Positions 17,303 through 25,744 of a DNA stretch of 42,101 nt are shown here, one piece after another; within the stretch, counting starts at the first letter, position 1; every line of letters starts with the position of its first letter. Source of the DNA: Candidatus Poseidoniaceae archaeon (GTDB lineage: Archaea > Thermoplasmatota > Poseidoniia > Poseidoniales > Poseidoniaceae). Location: contig JAQXFM010000293.1 in NCBI GenBank assembly GCA_029250305.1, positions 1 to 42,101 on the forward strand. Direction: 5' to 3'. The notes under the pieces are model-generated. The model was not told where the DNA came from. It saw only the letters and a program-made list of their open reading frames with translations, and did not search any database. Made by a program: the position numbers and the translations under genes.

Positions 17303-17884
17303 TCAAGAATGGAACTCCGAAGAGAGCACATGTCCAATCAAGAGATCGCACGTTAAGCCAACCTTTTCATCGAATTGAACACCCAATCGATGGGCGCCTT
17401 CTGTGTTGCATTCAAGGCGAACAGCCTCAAGGTTGACCCCCATGGAGTTCGCCAATACCTCAGACTGTTGGGCCCACTTTTTGTTCAAATCGGATTGGGC
17501 AGGAGATTGAGATTCTATTTCGACATCGGCAGAAGGGAGCACGAGAAAGAAGCCTGTTTGATCTCCGTTTCTGACACCTGCACGCTTGAACGCTTCCGAA
17601 ACATGGTGCGTACCTGCGAGGTAGCGGAGAAACTCTGCGTCAAACGAACGAGCGAGGGAAGTCCCCCTTCGCTGACGGCGTGCGGCACTGTTCCAAGCGG
17701 TCCAGAGTTGCATGTGACATTGTGCGATGCCGTCTCCGACCAGCACCCAATGGTCATTCGGACGGTGCTCAAGGAAGGTTTTCGTGAGGTCAGCGCCTTT
17801 GACAGGCGAAGAGGCTCGCCAAGTAAAGCAAGGGAAATCCCCTCCATCCATGTCCATGCGAAGGAGGGGGGAATTTTCAATCAT
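17303..17884 (-). CDS. cgi121: KEOPS complex subunit Cgi121 homologue
   Basis: A 193-residue protein resembling the Cgi121/TPRKB family, the KEOPS subunit that binds the tRNA 3' CCA end and supports t6A37 synthesis by Kae1. The family signature is the helix ARSFDAEFLRYLAGTHHVSEAFKRAGV followed by a strand (GFFLVLP), at about residues 85-125. The C-terminal tail (about 60 residues) is longer than I would expect for the family. ATG 17884 overlaps the helicase stop by 8 bp, so translation is coupled. The frame continues upstream inside the helicase gene, but those residues have no family resemblance. Adjacency of Cgi121 to a Hel308-type helicase recurs in archaea as I recall. Kae1, Bud32 and Pcc1 are not in this window. 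Confidence 0.8.
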   Translation of the reverse strand: MIENSPLLRMDMDGGDFPCFTWRASSPVKGADLTKTFLEHRPNDHWVLVGDGIAQCHMQLWTAWNSAARRQRRGTSLARSFDAEFLRYLAGTHHVSEAFKRAGVRNGDQTGFFLVLPSADVEIESQSPAQSDLNKKWAQQSEVLANSMGVNLEAVRLECNTEGAHRLGVQFDEKVGLTCDLLIGHVLSSEFHS

Positions 17885-20495
17885 CCGATTGACGTTCACC
17901 CGAGAGTGGGACATCATCTTCGTGAACTCGAGGAGGGGAAGTTCGATGTGTTGCCTTGTTTTCCTTTTCGACAACCTTCTCGACTTCTGTGAGAATGTTC
18001 TGTAACAACACCGGTCCCCAACCACGCAGTGCCAGCAAATCACTTCGTTGCTTTCGAGACATAGCAAGAACATCTCGAGGCGTTCTTAATTCGATTTTAG
18101 ACATTTCACGAGCACGTGCACGCCCAACGTGCTTGATGTTGACCAAATTGAGGAGGTCGGGTTTGCATCCATGACGAATCCGTTGACGCAAGACGTCGAT
18201 CATCGATGATAACTGATCGATTTCAGCAAGGTGATCTTCGGAAAAGACATCATCTGTAAGGAGCACTTGTCGAGCTGCTGCAAGCAACCAACCCATGAGG
18301 TCAACTCGATGATTCACATCCCCTGGGCTGACATCTAAGTCGGTTTCAATCTCCCGAAGGGTCTCTTCTTCGATCCATTTTTCCAGCATCCACGCTGATT
18401 TCACATAGCCGAGAAGACGCTCTTCGAGTGTGATGTCCGTCAGGAGTTCCTCTTCGATTGTGTTCGTCTTTAACCAGAGCAATGAATTGACTTCCATGTC
18501 ACTGTTTTTGGCCCATAGAGCGTTAAAATCAGGCGTAGTTGTCGCCAGTTGCAACAAACTGAATTCGGTCACGGGCCTGTTTTGTCGAACAAGCCGGCGG
18601 ACAGCTCGGCGAAGTCCTGTGCGTAATTGAGAGGCTGAAAGGGGATCAAGGTACATCTGCGTAATCCGCTCGCCCATCATTGTCGCTTCGTAGACCATGC
18701 CGTGATGATCGACGCCTGTTGGTTGGTCCCAACCGCCAACATGGGCGAGGTCCGTGGCTTGCGTAAAGCCGAGAGAGGCCTTCGTAAACGCTGATTCGTT
18801 TCGAGGCTGACGTTGAGTGGTCAGGCTTTGTGGTGCTTGGAAATCGACACCACCTGTGCTTTTCGCAATGCTTGCCCAAATGGGCAACTCATCGTCCCAA
18901 TCTTCCTCTGAGCTTGATGCGGCAGACGAGTCTGCTTTTCGAGCCACATAATCATCGTCGACGCCGACCCTTCGAATGAAGCGCTCTGCTACGAGCCAAT
19001 CGAGCATCCGATCGAGTTGCTCCTTGAGATAGGTTGGCGAAACTGAGGCACCCAAGAACGTCGCTTGGAAAAACTCACCGAGTTCACCTCGATGTCTGAA
19101 ACCGCCTGCCGCAATCGCTGCAAGGAGGTGGGTTCTGAGCGCTGGCTCACTGGATAATTTCGAAGAGATTGATTCAACCGGGCCAAAGAAGTACCTTCGA
19201 CTGACATCATCTGCGATTGCCCATCCATCGGTTCCTTTGCAAAGCACCCATGCTTCACCAAAAGCGTCGTATTTTGGACGCCCAGCCCGACCGAGCATTT
19301 GACGAACTTCCATGACCGGGAGAGGACGGCTCATTCCGTCGTCCCACCGCTTGAGGTCCCTTACCAACACCCGCCTAGCTGGCAAGTTAACGCCCGCTGC
19401 AAGGGTCGGCGTGGCTGCAAGACCAACCAATAATCCATCTTTGAACGCACCCTCAATTGCTTTTCTTTGCCCATGCGTCAGTCCTGCATGATGAAACGCA
19501 AAACCGCCACGTATCGCTGTAGCAAGTCGTTCTGCCATCGCAGTCTGTTGACCGCCTTCCAAACGGTCTGCAAACGCTGCAAGCCGCTTTACACGGTCAG
19601 GATCTTCCTTTGTCAGACGCTTCAACACCCGCTTAGAGAGTTTGAGTGCTTCGGATTGAGCGCTCCGCCTGGTGCCTACGAACACCAACACTTGGCCTTC
19701 TTGGTCGATGGTATCGTTGACAACGACCCATGTGGGGTGTGATTTCGGCCCTTCAAGGTCGCGCGGAGGTTGAAGCGCATCGCCATCTGAACTCATGGCT
19801 GACGATTGAACAAGGCGTGGTTCAAGGTGCATGTCATGGAAGGTGCTGTACTCCAGGGCCACGGGGCGCCAATCCGACAGGACAAGCGTCGCATCGAGCC
19901 ATGTTGCAAGATCTTGACAATTGCCAACCGTTGCAGATAGGGCTATAATTTGGGCCTTCGGACGAAGGTGACGAAGGCGCGTCAAGTTGATTTCGAGGGT
20001 CGGGCCACGTGTGGCATCGTTCATGAGGTGGAATTCATCCGCCACAACAATCGATACATTGGCCATCAATTCAGAACGATTCCTCATCAGCGAGTCTAAC
20101 TTTTCAGAAGTGCAAACAAGCACATCGCATTCCTCTATTTTCTTGGCTTCAGCAGAAGCATCGCCGATTCCGAGGCCTACGCTTAACCCAACCGCAGCAC
20201 AGAGTTCGGAGAGGTCATCGAACTTCTCACTGGCAAGCGCTTTCAACGGTACAATGTAGACCGCTTTGGACCCGGGATCATCTACGAGGATTCGCTTCAT
20301 AATTCCTATGTAAGCAACCAACGACTTACCACTCGCAGTTGGAATTGCCAGCAATGTGTTCGATCCACCAAGAACACTTGGCATGGCTTCAAATTGAGGT
20401 GGATGGAGGTTGACAATGCCCCATGAAGAAGTCAAGAAGTCTGTAACCTTGTGAGGCAAATCAAGCTTCGAAACCGCCCGTTCTGCCCCCTCCAT
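17877..20495 (-). CDS. Hel308-like (Ski2-like) superfamily 2 DNA helicase
   Basis: An 872-residue ATP-dependent helicase of the Hel308/Ski2-like group, which unwinds lagging strands at stalled forks. Motifs seen: LHPPQFEAM (Q-motif-like, 30-38), Walker A PTASGKS (52-58), VPLKALASEK (Ia), DEFH (153-156; DExH box), SATVGN (188-193), FHHAGL, TPTLAAGVNLPARRVLVRDLKRW (IV/V), and QMLGRAGRP (VI). A C-terminal helix-hairpin-helix (HVGRARAREM and LALRGWGP) matches Hel308 domain V. Hel308 is usually about 700-750 residues. Here an insertion of roughly 90 residues, starting with an acidic Ser-rich stretch (SSAASSSEEDWDDE), lies before the ratchet domain. ATG 20495 is preferred over the open frame to 20537. 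The stop overlaps the Cgi121 start. Confidence 0.88.
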   Translation of the reverse strand: MEGAERAVSKLDLPHKVTDFLTSSWGIVNLHPPQFEAMPSVLGGSNTLLAIPTASGKSLVAYIGIMKRILVDDPGSKAVYIVPLKALASEKFDDLSELCAAVGLSVGLGIGDASAEAKKIEECDVLVCTSEKLDSLMRNRSELMANVSIVVADEFHLMNDATRGPTLEINLTRLRHLRPKAQIIALSATVGNCQDLATWLDATLVLSDWRPVALEYSTFHDMHLEPRLVQSSAMSSDGDALQPPRDLEGPKSHPTWVVVNDTIDQEGQVLVFVGTRRSAQSEALKLSKRVLKRLTKEDPDRVKRLAAFADRLEGGQQTAMAERLATAIRGGFAFHHAGLTHGQRKAIEGAFKDGLLVGLAATPTLAAGVNLPARRVLVRDLKRWDDGMSRPLPVMEVRQMLGRAGRPKYDAFGEAWVLCKGTDGWAIADDVSRRYFFGPVESISSKLSSEPALRTHLLAAIAAGGFRHRGELGEFFQATFLGASVSPTYLKEQLDRMLDWLVAERFIRRVGVDDDYVARKADSSAASSSEEDWDDELPIWASIAKSTGGVDFQAPQSLTTQRQPRNESAFTKASLGFTQATDLAHVGGWDQPTGVDHHGMVYEATMMGERITQMYLDPLSASQLRTGLRRAVRRLVRQNRPVTEFSLLQLATTTPDFNALWAKNSDMEVNSLLWLKTNTIEEELLTDITLEERLLGYVKSAWMLEKWIEEETLREIETDLDVSPGDVNHRVDLMGWLLAAARQVLLTDDVFSEDHLAEIDQLSSMIDVLRQRIRHGCKPDLLNLVNIKHVGRARAREMSKIELRTPRDVLAMSRKQRSDLLALRGWGPVLLQNILTEVEKVVEKENKATHRTSPPRVHEDDVPLSGERQSDD

Positions 20496-20586
20496 GGGTG
20501 CCCTTCTGCGCCAACAGTCCAAAAGGACAACGCTCAATCTTGTTCAATGCGACAGCCCTAAGACCCGCCTCTGTGTGTCAAGGTGC

Positions 20587-21198
20587 ATGAGCGATGATGT
20601 GGAAACGATGGTTGACGAGCGCCTTTCGGTGTTTGATGACGAACCCGATCTCAACGACTGGGTCGAAGTCATGTGCGGTGCAGCCATGGTTGTCCTCGGC
20701 ATGTTCCACCTTATTCAGCCCGGTGAACTCGTGAATCCGGATGTCATGCGATGGTTTGCTGCAGCAGTTGTTGCCGCTGGTGGAGTTTGGGCTGGCCACG
20801 GTCTAAAGGACATGGCCGTCAAGGAAATCCGACGATCGATCGCCATCCTCGAAATGTCAGAGTCTGAAGAAGGACCTGACCACGGACTCATCCGGGATGT
20901 GCTTCTCAACCCAACCGCCTACAGTGAATTCCTCTTGGAATCATATGCTGCTGCATGGGAAGACGGAATCATCACCGAAGAAGAACTCAAAGAACTTCGC
21001 TCCTTCCAAGAAATCCTCGGAATCACTGACGAAGATGCTGCAAAGATGAACCTCGAAGCAGCCATCTCTTCGGCTGCAAAGGACGGCAAGATCACTGCGG
21101 AAGAAGAAGAGCAAATCAAGAAGGCTGCAAAGGAAGCAAAGGAAGATGCTGATGCAGTTATTGAAGATGTCAAGAAGAAGACAAACAAGGGCAAGTGA
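20587..21198 (+). CDS. membrane-anchored protein with TerB-like domain
   Basis: 203 residues. The N-terminus is acidic and cytosolic, then two hydrophobic segments follow (about 26-44 VMCGAAMVVLGMFHLI and 54-75 WFAAAVVAAGGVWAGHGL). The C-terminal half carries two similar Asp-Gly-x-Ile-Thr-x-Glu-Glu units (WEDGIITEEELKEL and AKDGKITAEEEEQI), each followed by a helix, as in TerB-like helical domains that bind metal ions. The tail is highly charged (KEAKEDADAV...KKKTNKGK). ATG 20587 is preceded by AAGGTG. The gene diverges from the helicase across 91 bp and is convergent, 7 bp apart, with the large membrane protein. The partner or stress role of TerB-like proteins is not assignable from sequence. 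Confidence 0.8.
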   Translation: MSDDVETMVDERLSVFDDEPDLNDWVEVMCGAAMVVLGMFHLIQPGELVNPDVMRWFAAAVVAAGGVWAGHGLKDMAVKEIRRSIAILEMSESEEGPDHGLIRDVLLNPTAYSEFLLESYAAAWEDGIITEEELKELRSFQEILGITDEDAAKMNLEAAISSAAKDGKITAEEEEQIKKAAKEAKEDADAVIEDVKKKTNKGK

Positions 21199-21205
21199 GA
21201 TCAAC

Positions 21206-23254
21206 TCAGGCCCACTTTGCAGAAGACCCGAACATCGATTCAGCAAGCGTTCTCGCTTTCTTACGCCTCACATATTCAATCCTTGATGACAAAGAGAGGA
21301 GCACGAGACCAAGCATTGCGATCGGTGCATTCGCCTGGATAAAACCTGATGCATTCCGCAAACCAATCGCCTTGGGCACATCGCTCGAATCAAAACCATT
21401 CGATGCGATGAAGCGGACATCAAGCAAATCCAAATCACAATCGCAGAGCGTCACAGAGATTTGTTCTGGGAACAGCGATGACTGCAGCAACACCCAATCA
21501 TTGGTAGAGATTGTTGAAGGCCGAGTCCCCCAAGCTGGAACGCTCACTGAACCAGTCGCTGGGGCAGAAACCATGTCCACATCAAGGTGGAACACACTGG
21601 AAGTTGGTTTGTCATCGACAACAAGCAGTCCTTCAAGCATCAGCAAGTCGAGCAGCAGCGAGCGTCCAGCCAAGAGGATGAAGCGAACCGTTTGATCTTC
21701 GAGAAGCCCTTCGTCAGTGGTTTGCGCACCACCTTTCGCCACCTGCCCGAAAATGGCTTGATCAAGCCGGATTGATTCGAGTTCAGGTACAACAAGTTGC
21801 CAACGGCCATCATCCATTGGTCTCGCTTCTTCAACCTCCAATCGGAGTTGCAAACGTTCGCCGTCAAGCATGCCCCATGTCGCTCCAGTTTGCTTCACGA
21901 GGACTTGTTCAGGAACACCCGGATAGGAGACATCCCAGAGTTGTTGCAAGCGATATTCAACCAATTCTTCGAGCGTGTATTCTCCCTCTAACTGCACTTC
22001 ATCCGCCCCAGCCCACAACGGATGGAAGATCCCTCCAACGAGCATCAGCACAACACCCGGCGTGAACAAGCCGAAGCGAATGGCGGAAGAGGTCGAGTGA
22101 CGCAGGCCATCAACGCCGAACAGAACAAGGATGAACAGACAAGCGATCAAGAAACCGTAGGTCACTGGTTCGAGTTGAATTGCTTCATCTGCATCGCCCA
22201 GAGAGGCAGCACCCACAGGGTAGTATGATGTCCCTGAAAAGCCACTTGGATCGAGCGGTCCAAGTCCCTCAAATGCTAACTGACCAGTCCATCTATAGGG
22301 TTGGAATTTTTCTGCAACACCTCCAATGCACATCGTGTAATCACCAAGCGGAAGGGCACGCCAACGGTAGGTGATCCTCGTTTCCGAACCGTCGTCTGAG
22401 ACAATCACCTCTGGTGCCGGAGCCTCCCTGCCGTTTGGCATGTAGAGGTTCGGAAGTTGATGGGGTTGTTCAATTTCAATTGGGACAGCCTCCCATATGA
22501 CAAATACGCTCAAGACTTCATGCTGCTCTATTTCAAACTCCCAACAGTCCTTGTCATTCTCGACCAGAGCCCCTTCATGTGAGGTTTCAAACTCGGTGCT
22601 GCGGGGGTTGAGGGAACTCGAAGGTTCATCGGTGTTCCTTGCATTAATGTCTTCAGACCATTCGATGTCAAGTTCAAGGAAGGAATTTCCACGCATGTGG
22701 AGTTCCCATGTACCTGGGCGGTCGAGCGAGAAGGTCAAGCGAAGTCGGACAACATCATCAGGCCAAAGCACCCGGTTTCCGTTCAAGTTCAATGGTTCAT
22801 CCACCAGGACATACGGTTCGTTCAACGCTTGACCGGGAATTGGTTGAGCCTCAAACTCCCAGTCCGTCACCGATTGGCCCAGAATGAGGGAGGCATCCAA
22901 TTGGGGGCGTGCTGTCCCTGTTGCATCACCAGTGAATCGAAAATCAACCTCAAACTTAGCAAGCGTTGTAGGCAAGAGAGCCAGTTGATCTTGGCTCGGT
23001 TCTAAGTCAAATTCAAACGTCAGACTTTCCGGTTGGGCTGGGGAAGCAAAGACACTGTCCGTAACGATTTCTTCCCCGATTGGAGTTGGCGTGAGGAGGC
23101 ATTCATCATCTTCTGTGCATGATAGAAACATGTCGCCTTGCTCAGTTGTCAGTGACGCAGAGGCCAAACCAACTGGGTGCAAGACCAAGATGACCAAGAT
23201 GGCGACGAGAACCGCAGCGGGAACACGTGACCCTCTGCATGGCACAATCCCCAT
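21206..23254 (-). CDS. large secreted/membrane-anchored surface protein, function unknown
   Basis: 682 residues with an N-terminal signal sequence (about 12-32, AAVLVAILVILVLHPVGLASA). The long extracellular part consists of beta-rich segments with Trp, Pro and Asp (for example RPGTWELHMRGNSFLELDIEW and TYRWRALPLGDYTMCIGG), resembling pre-peptidase C-terminal or jelly-roll domains. A central pair of membrane helices follows (about 365-383, VTYGFLIACLFILVLFG, and 394-412). A second beta region contains RLQLRLEVEEARPMDDGRWQLV. A final helix (IQANAPIAMLGLVLLSLSSRIEYVRRKKAR) has a positive cytosolic tail. I do not recognise a named family. It is the third gene of a minus-strand run with the thioesterase and the SprT-like protein. 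Confidence 0.75.
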   Translation of the reverse strand: MGIVPCRGSRVPAAVLVAILVILVLHPVGLASASLTTEQGDMFLSCTEDDECLLTPTPIGEEIVTDSVFASPAQPESLTFEFDLEPSQDQLALLPTTLAKFEVDFRFTGDATGTARPQLDASLILGQSVTDWEFEAQPIPGQALNEPYVLVDEPLNLNGNRVLWPDDVVRLRLTFSLDRPGTWELHMRGNSFLELDIEWSEDINARNTDEPSSSLNPRSTEFETSHEGALVENDKDCWEFEIEQHEVLSVFVIWEAVPIEIEQPHQLPNLYMPNGREAPAPEVIVSDDGSETRITYRWRALPLGDYTMCIGGVAEKFQPYRWTGQLAFEGLGPLDPSGFSGTSYYPVGAASLGDADEAIQLEPVTYGFLIACLFILVLFGVDGLRHSTSSAIRFGLFTPGVVLMLVGGIFHPLWAGADEVQLEGEYTLEELVEYRLQQLWDVSYPGVPEQVLVKQTGATWGMLDGERLQLRLEVEEARPMDDGRWQLVVPELESIRLDQAIFGQVAKGGAQTTDEGLLEDQTVRFILLAGRSLLLDLLMLEGLLVVDDKPTSSVFHLDVDMVSAPATGSVSVPAWGTRPSTISTNDWVLLQSSLFPEQISVTLCDCDLDLLDVRFIASNGFDSSDVPKAIGLRNASGFIQANAPIAMLGLVLLSLSSRIEYVRRKKARTLAESMFGSSAKWA

Positions 23255-23300
23255 GAAGTCCGGAGCAACTCCCCCTGCATGAAGACAATGGTGCGTTGGT

Positions 23301-23858
23301 TCAGATCTTGTCGGGATTGACTTGATCGGTCAGCACTGTTGAACACGCTCGACATCGGTACCTTCCACCGGACTTTTTTTGCCGAGGGTAGGTGTTCTGA
23401 CAAGTTGCACAAACCCAAAGCCAATCTGCTCTGCTTCGACGCAGCATTTCTGTGAATTCTTTCGCATGCTTGGAGGCCGTACGACCCGGCCATGCGGCTT
23501 CGAGTGCTCTGAATGTTGAATCGTGACCCCTGAAGCCAAGGGCATGGATGTATTCGTGATGAAGAACAAAAGCCCCATATGGCCTCCATTTGGCTTCGAG
23601 AAGCCTCGGATGTAGGTCGATGACTTCCACGTCGTCAATGTTCATTGCCTCGAGGTTGACACCTCGCTTCCACCGAGTGACGCCGTGACGTTGGGTAGCA
23701 TTTTTCCGAAGGACTCCAAGAGGAATTGCACCCAAATTACCAACCGGTGCTTCCGACCAAACGGGCATGTCAAGCATGATTTCGATGACATCATCCCTGA
23801 GTTGCTCAAGCGCTTGCTTTGCCTCAGCGCTTGGTCGAACCAACAGACTCAGCTCCAT
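23301..23858 (-). CDS. SprT-like zinc metalloprotein
   Basis: A 185-residue protein with the SprT layout: an N-terminal helical part, the active-site motif HHEYIHALGFRGHDSTFRALE (HExxH plus a downstream His, near residues 96-113), and a C-terminal zinc ribbon with two Cys-x2-Cys pairs (CATC near 150 and CRAC near 173). SprT/Spartan proteins cleave protein crosslinked to DNA. In archaea the substrates are unknown, so a DNA-repair role is inference. ATG 23858 overlaps the end of the thioesterase gene by 10 bp. The frame is open to 23918, but those residues are antisense-like. The membrane protein gene follows after 46 bp. Confidence 0.85.
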   Translation of the reverse strand: MELSLLVRPSAEAKQALEQLRDDVIEIMLDMPVWSEAPVGNLGAIPLGVLRKNATQRHGVTRWKRGVNLEAMNIDDVEVIDLHPRLLEAKWRPYGAFVLHHEYIHALGFRGHDSTFRALEAAWPGRTASKHAKEFTEMLRRSRADWLWVCATCQNTYPRQKKSGGRYRCRACSTVLTDQVNPDKI

Positions 23859-24316
23859 CGATGGTACGCAGGATGCCCTTCTTTGACGGCGACAAACAGG
23901 CCTTTTCCAGTGGCGCAAACTTTGCCGTTTGCTTCGAGAAGCAGTTCGATGTTGACTTTGTTTCCTTCGATTGAAGTCACTTGGCTTGTGATGTGGAGTG
24001 GGGTGTTTTGAGGCGTTGGCCTTCGGAGTTGTATCGAATAAGAAGCCGTGACTGTGCAGGGTGGTTCACTGGCAGCATCGCGGTCCATCAAGGCCACTGC
24101 AGCCGTCCAGTTCCCATGACAGTCAAGCAATGTTCCAATAATGCCACCGTTGATCATGCCAGGGAAAGCTTGGTGGTGAGGTTCTGGCGTGTACTCCATT
24201 CGTAGTCCATTTTCAATTCGATGGCTGTCAATCTGTAACCCTTTTTCATTTGCTGGACCACAACCGAAGCAGATCGACGAAGGGGCGTATTGGCGTTGCA
24301 CTCCGAGTTCGCTCAT
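23849..24316 (-). CDS. hotdog-fold acyl-CoA thioesterase (PaaI-like)
   Basis: A 155-residue single hotdog domain. The family core is clear: CFGCGPANEKGLQI near the start, then PEPHHQAFPGMINGGIIGTLLDCHGNWTA (substrate helix with conserved Gly-Gly and Asp), ASYSIQLRRPTP and ITSQVTSIEGNKVNIELLLEANGKVCATGKGLFVAV. It would hydrolyse an acyl-CoA in the cytosol; the actual acyl group is unknown. It overlaps the SprT-like gene by 10 bp on the same strand. The upstream gap of 93 bp separates it from the divergent M14-like gene and probably holds both promoters. Confidence 0.85.
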   Translation of the reverse strand: MSELGVQRQYAPSSICFGCGPANEKGLQIDSHRIENGLRMEYTPEPHHQAFPGMINGGIIGTLLDCHGNWTAAVALMDRDAASEPPCTVTASYSIQLRRPTPQNTPLHITSQVTSIEGNKVNIELLLEANGKVCATGKGLFVAVKEGHPAYHRWS

Positions 24317-24409
24317 ACCCCTGCGGTCAGCAACAAAGCACTTCTTTTCTTTGCTGTTTTGTCCTCAAACAAACGCAGTGTTCATGTGGGGTGCTGCGTT
24401 GAGCATGGC

Positions 24410-25744
24410 ATGGGAGCAAAGAAATCACGTCGCAAGACGAAGGTTCGTGTTGCCCATGAACTTCCAAAGCGAAGACGAATCGCCATTCAAGAAGCGATGA
24501 ACGCCCACAAAATGGAAGATCGACCCGATTGGGATCGCAGTGCAGAATGGGGCAATGTGAAATTCTATAGAAAGACAATCAAACCCGGTACGATGCGAAC
24601 AATTTCGATGCCATTGCTGGAAACCGACCTCGGCGATCCTTGGCCGATACCGGTTACAATTCTTCACGGTGTTCGACCCGGCCCAACAATCACCCTTCTG
24701 GGAGGTGTCCATGGTGACGAACTCACGGGTCCATCGGCGTGCACGCACCTGCTCTCAAATGCCTTCACAGACCTTGGCAAACCGCTCGACCCAGCACAAA
24801 TGGCAGGGACAGTGCGCATTGTTCCGATTATCAACCTCCCTGGCTATCGGTCCAAATCCCGCTATTTCCCGGACGGCCGAGACCTCAACAGGCAATTTCC
24901 AGGGGACTTCAAGGGCTCCACAACCCGAAGGGTTGCGGCTCAGTTGTGGAAGTACCTCTTGGACGATGTTGACGCAATCGTTGACCTACACAGCGCAGGA
25001 AAGGGACGCTCAAACATGCCTCAGGTCAGAGCAGACCTTGCTCACCCGGGGTCAAACATTCTTGCCAAAACCTTTGGAATCGAAATCATTCTTGATTCCA
25101 AGCCACCTTCAGGCTCGTTGAGAAAGGTTGCAGTTTCGAAAGACATTCCTTCCATCACCTACGAAGGAGGTGGCGCGAATTTGCTCGATCACGAATCGGT
25201 CAATGTGGCCATTCAAGGCGTGATCAATGTGCTCAAGTCACTACGAATGATTCCAGGAAACCCAACCCGCCCAAGGTTCCGAATGTTGGCGAGTGGTTCT
25301 CACTGGCTTCGTTCAGGCGAAGGAGGACTGCTCGACATGTTCGTCAGTTCCGGCTCAGTCATGCGAGAGGGGGAGGTCATTGCAACGGTCTCGGACCCAG
25401 CCAACCCTGGTCTAACGGTGGATATCGTCGCCCCTGAAGATGGATTGCTCATTGGCGCTGCAACCAATCCATTCACTGCTGCAGGTATGCCAGTTGGCCA
25501 CTTCCTTCCAATCTCCAAGCACATCAAATTGCTCGAAGACCAAATCGACCAACACGGACGTTTCCTAGTCTGTGGCTCTGAAAATGATGCCGTATGGCGA
25601 GAAGAGACTGAAATCGATGAAGTCGCGCTCGATGGTGAATGGAGCGGAGGTGGCATTGATTCAGAATGGGTCGGGTCAAAGCCAACCCTTCACCAAGCAT
25701 CAGAAGATATCTTTGCAGAGCAAGAAGAAGAGAACGAATCCTGA
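24410..25744 (+). CDS. zinc metallohydrolase of the succinylglutamate desuccinylase/aspartoacylase (M14-like) family
   Basis: A 444-residue enzyme. The zinc site pattern is present: GGVHGDELTGPSA (H and E, near residue 105), a long spacer with GRDLNRQFPG, and then VDLHSAGKG (third ligand His). This is the AspA/AstE-type carboxypeptidase-like fold. The catalytic-glutamate region is probably SITYEGGGANL. The C-terminal 120 residues form a beta-rich lipoyl-like barrel (VSSGSVMREGEVIATV and TVDIVAPEDGLLI), usual for this subfamily. The first 45 residues are strongly basic (GAKKSRRKTK...LPKRRR) and not part of the enzyme. ATG 24410 is chosen by length; no clear ribosome site is seen. Substrate not determinable (N-acyl amino acid or peptide). 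Confidence 0.85.
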   Translation: MGAKKSRRKTKVRVAHELPKRRRIAIQEAMNAHKMEDRPDWDRSAEWGNVKFYRKTIKPGTMRTISMPLLETDLGDPWPIPVTILHGVRPGPTITLLGGVHGDELTGPSACTHLLSNAFTDLGKPLDPAQMAGTVRIVPIINLPGYRSKSRYFPDGRDLNRQFPGDFKGSTTRRVAAQLWKYLLDDVDAIVDLHSAGKGRSNMPQVRADLAHPGSNILAKTFGIEIILDSKPPSGSLRKVAVSKDIPSITYEGGGANLLDHESVNVAIQGVINVLKSLRMIPGNPTRPRFRMLASGSHWLRSGEGGLLDMFVSSGSVMREGEVIATVSDPANPGLTVDIVAPEDGLLIGAATNPFTAAGMPVGHFLPISKHIKLLEDQIDQHGRFLVCGSENDAVWREETEIDEVALDGEWSGGGIDSEWVGSKPTLHQASEDIFAEQEEENES

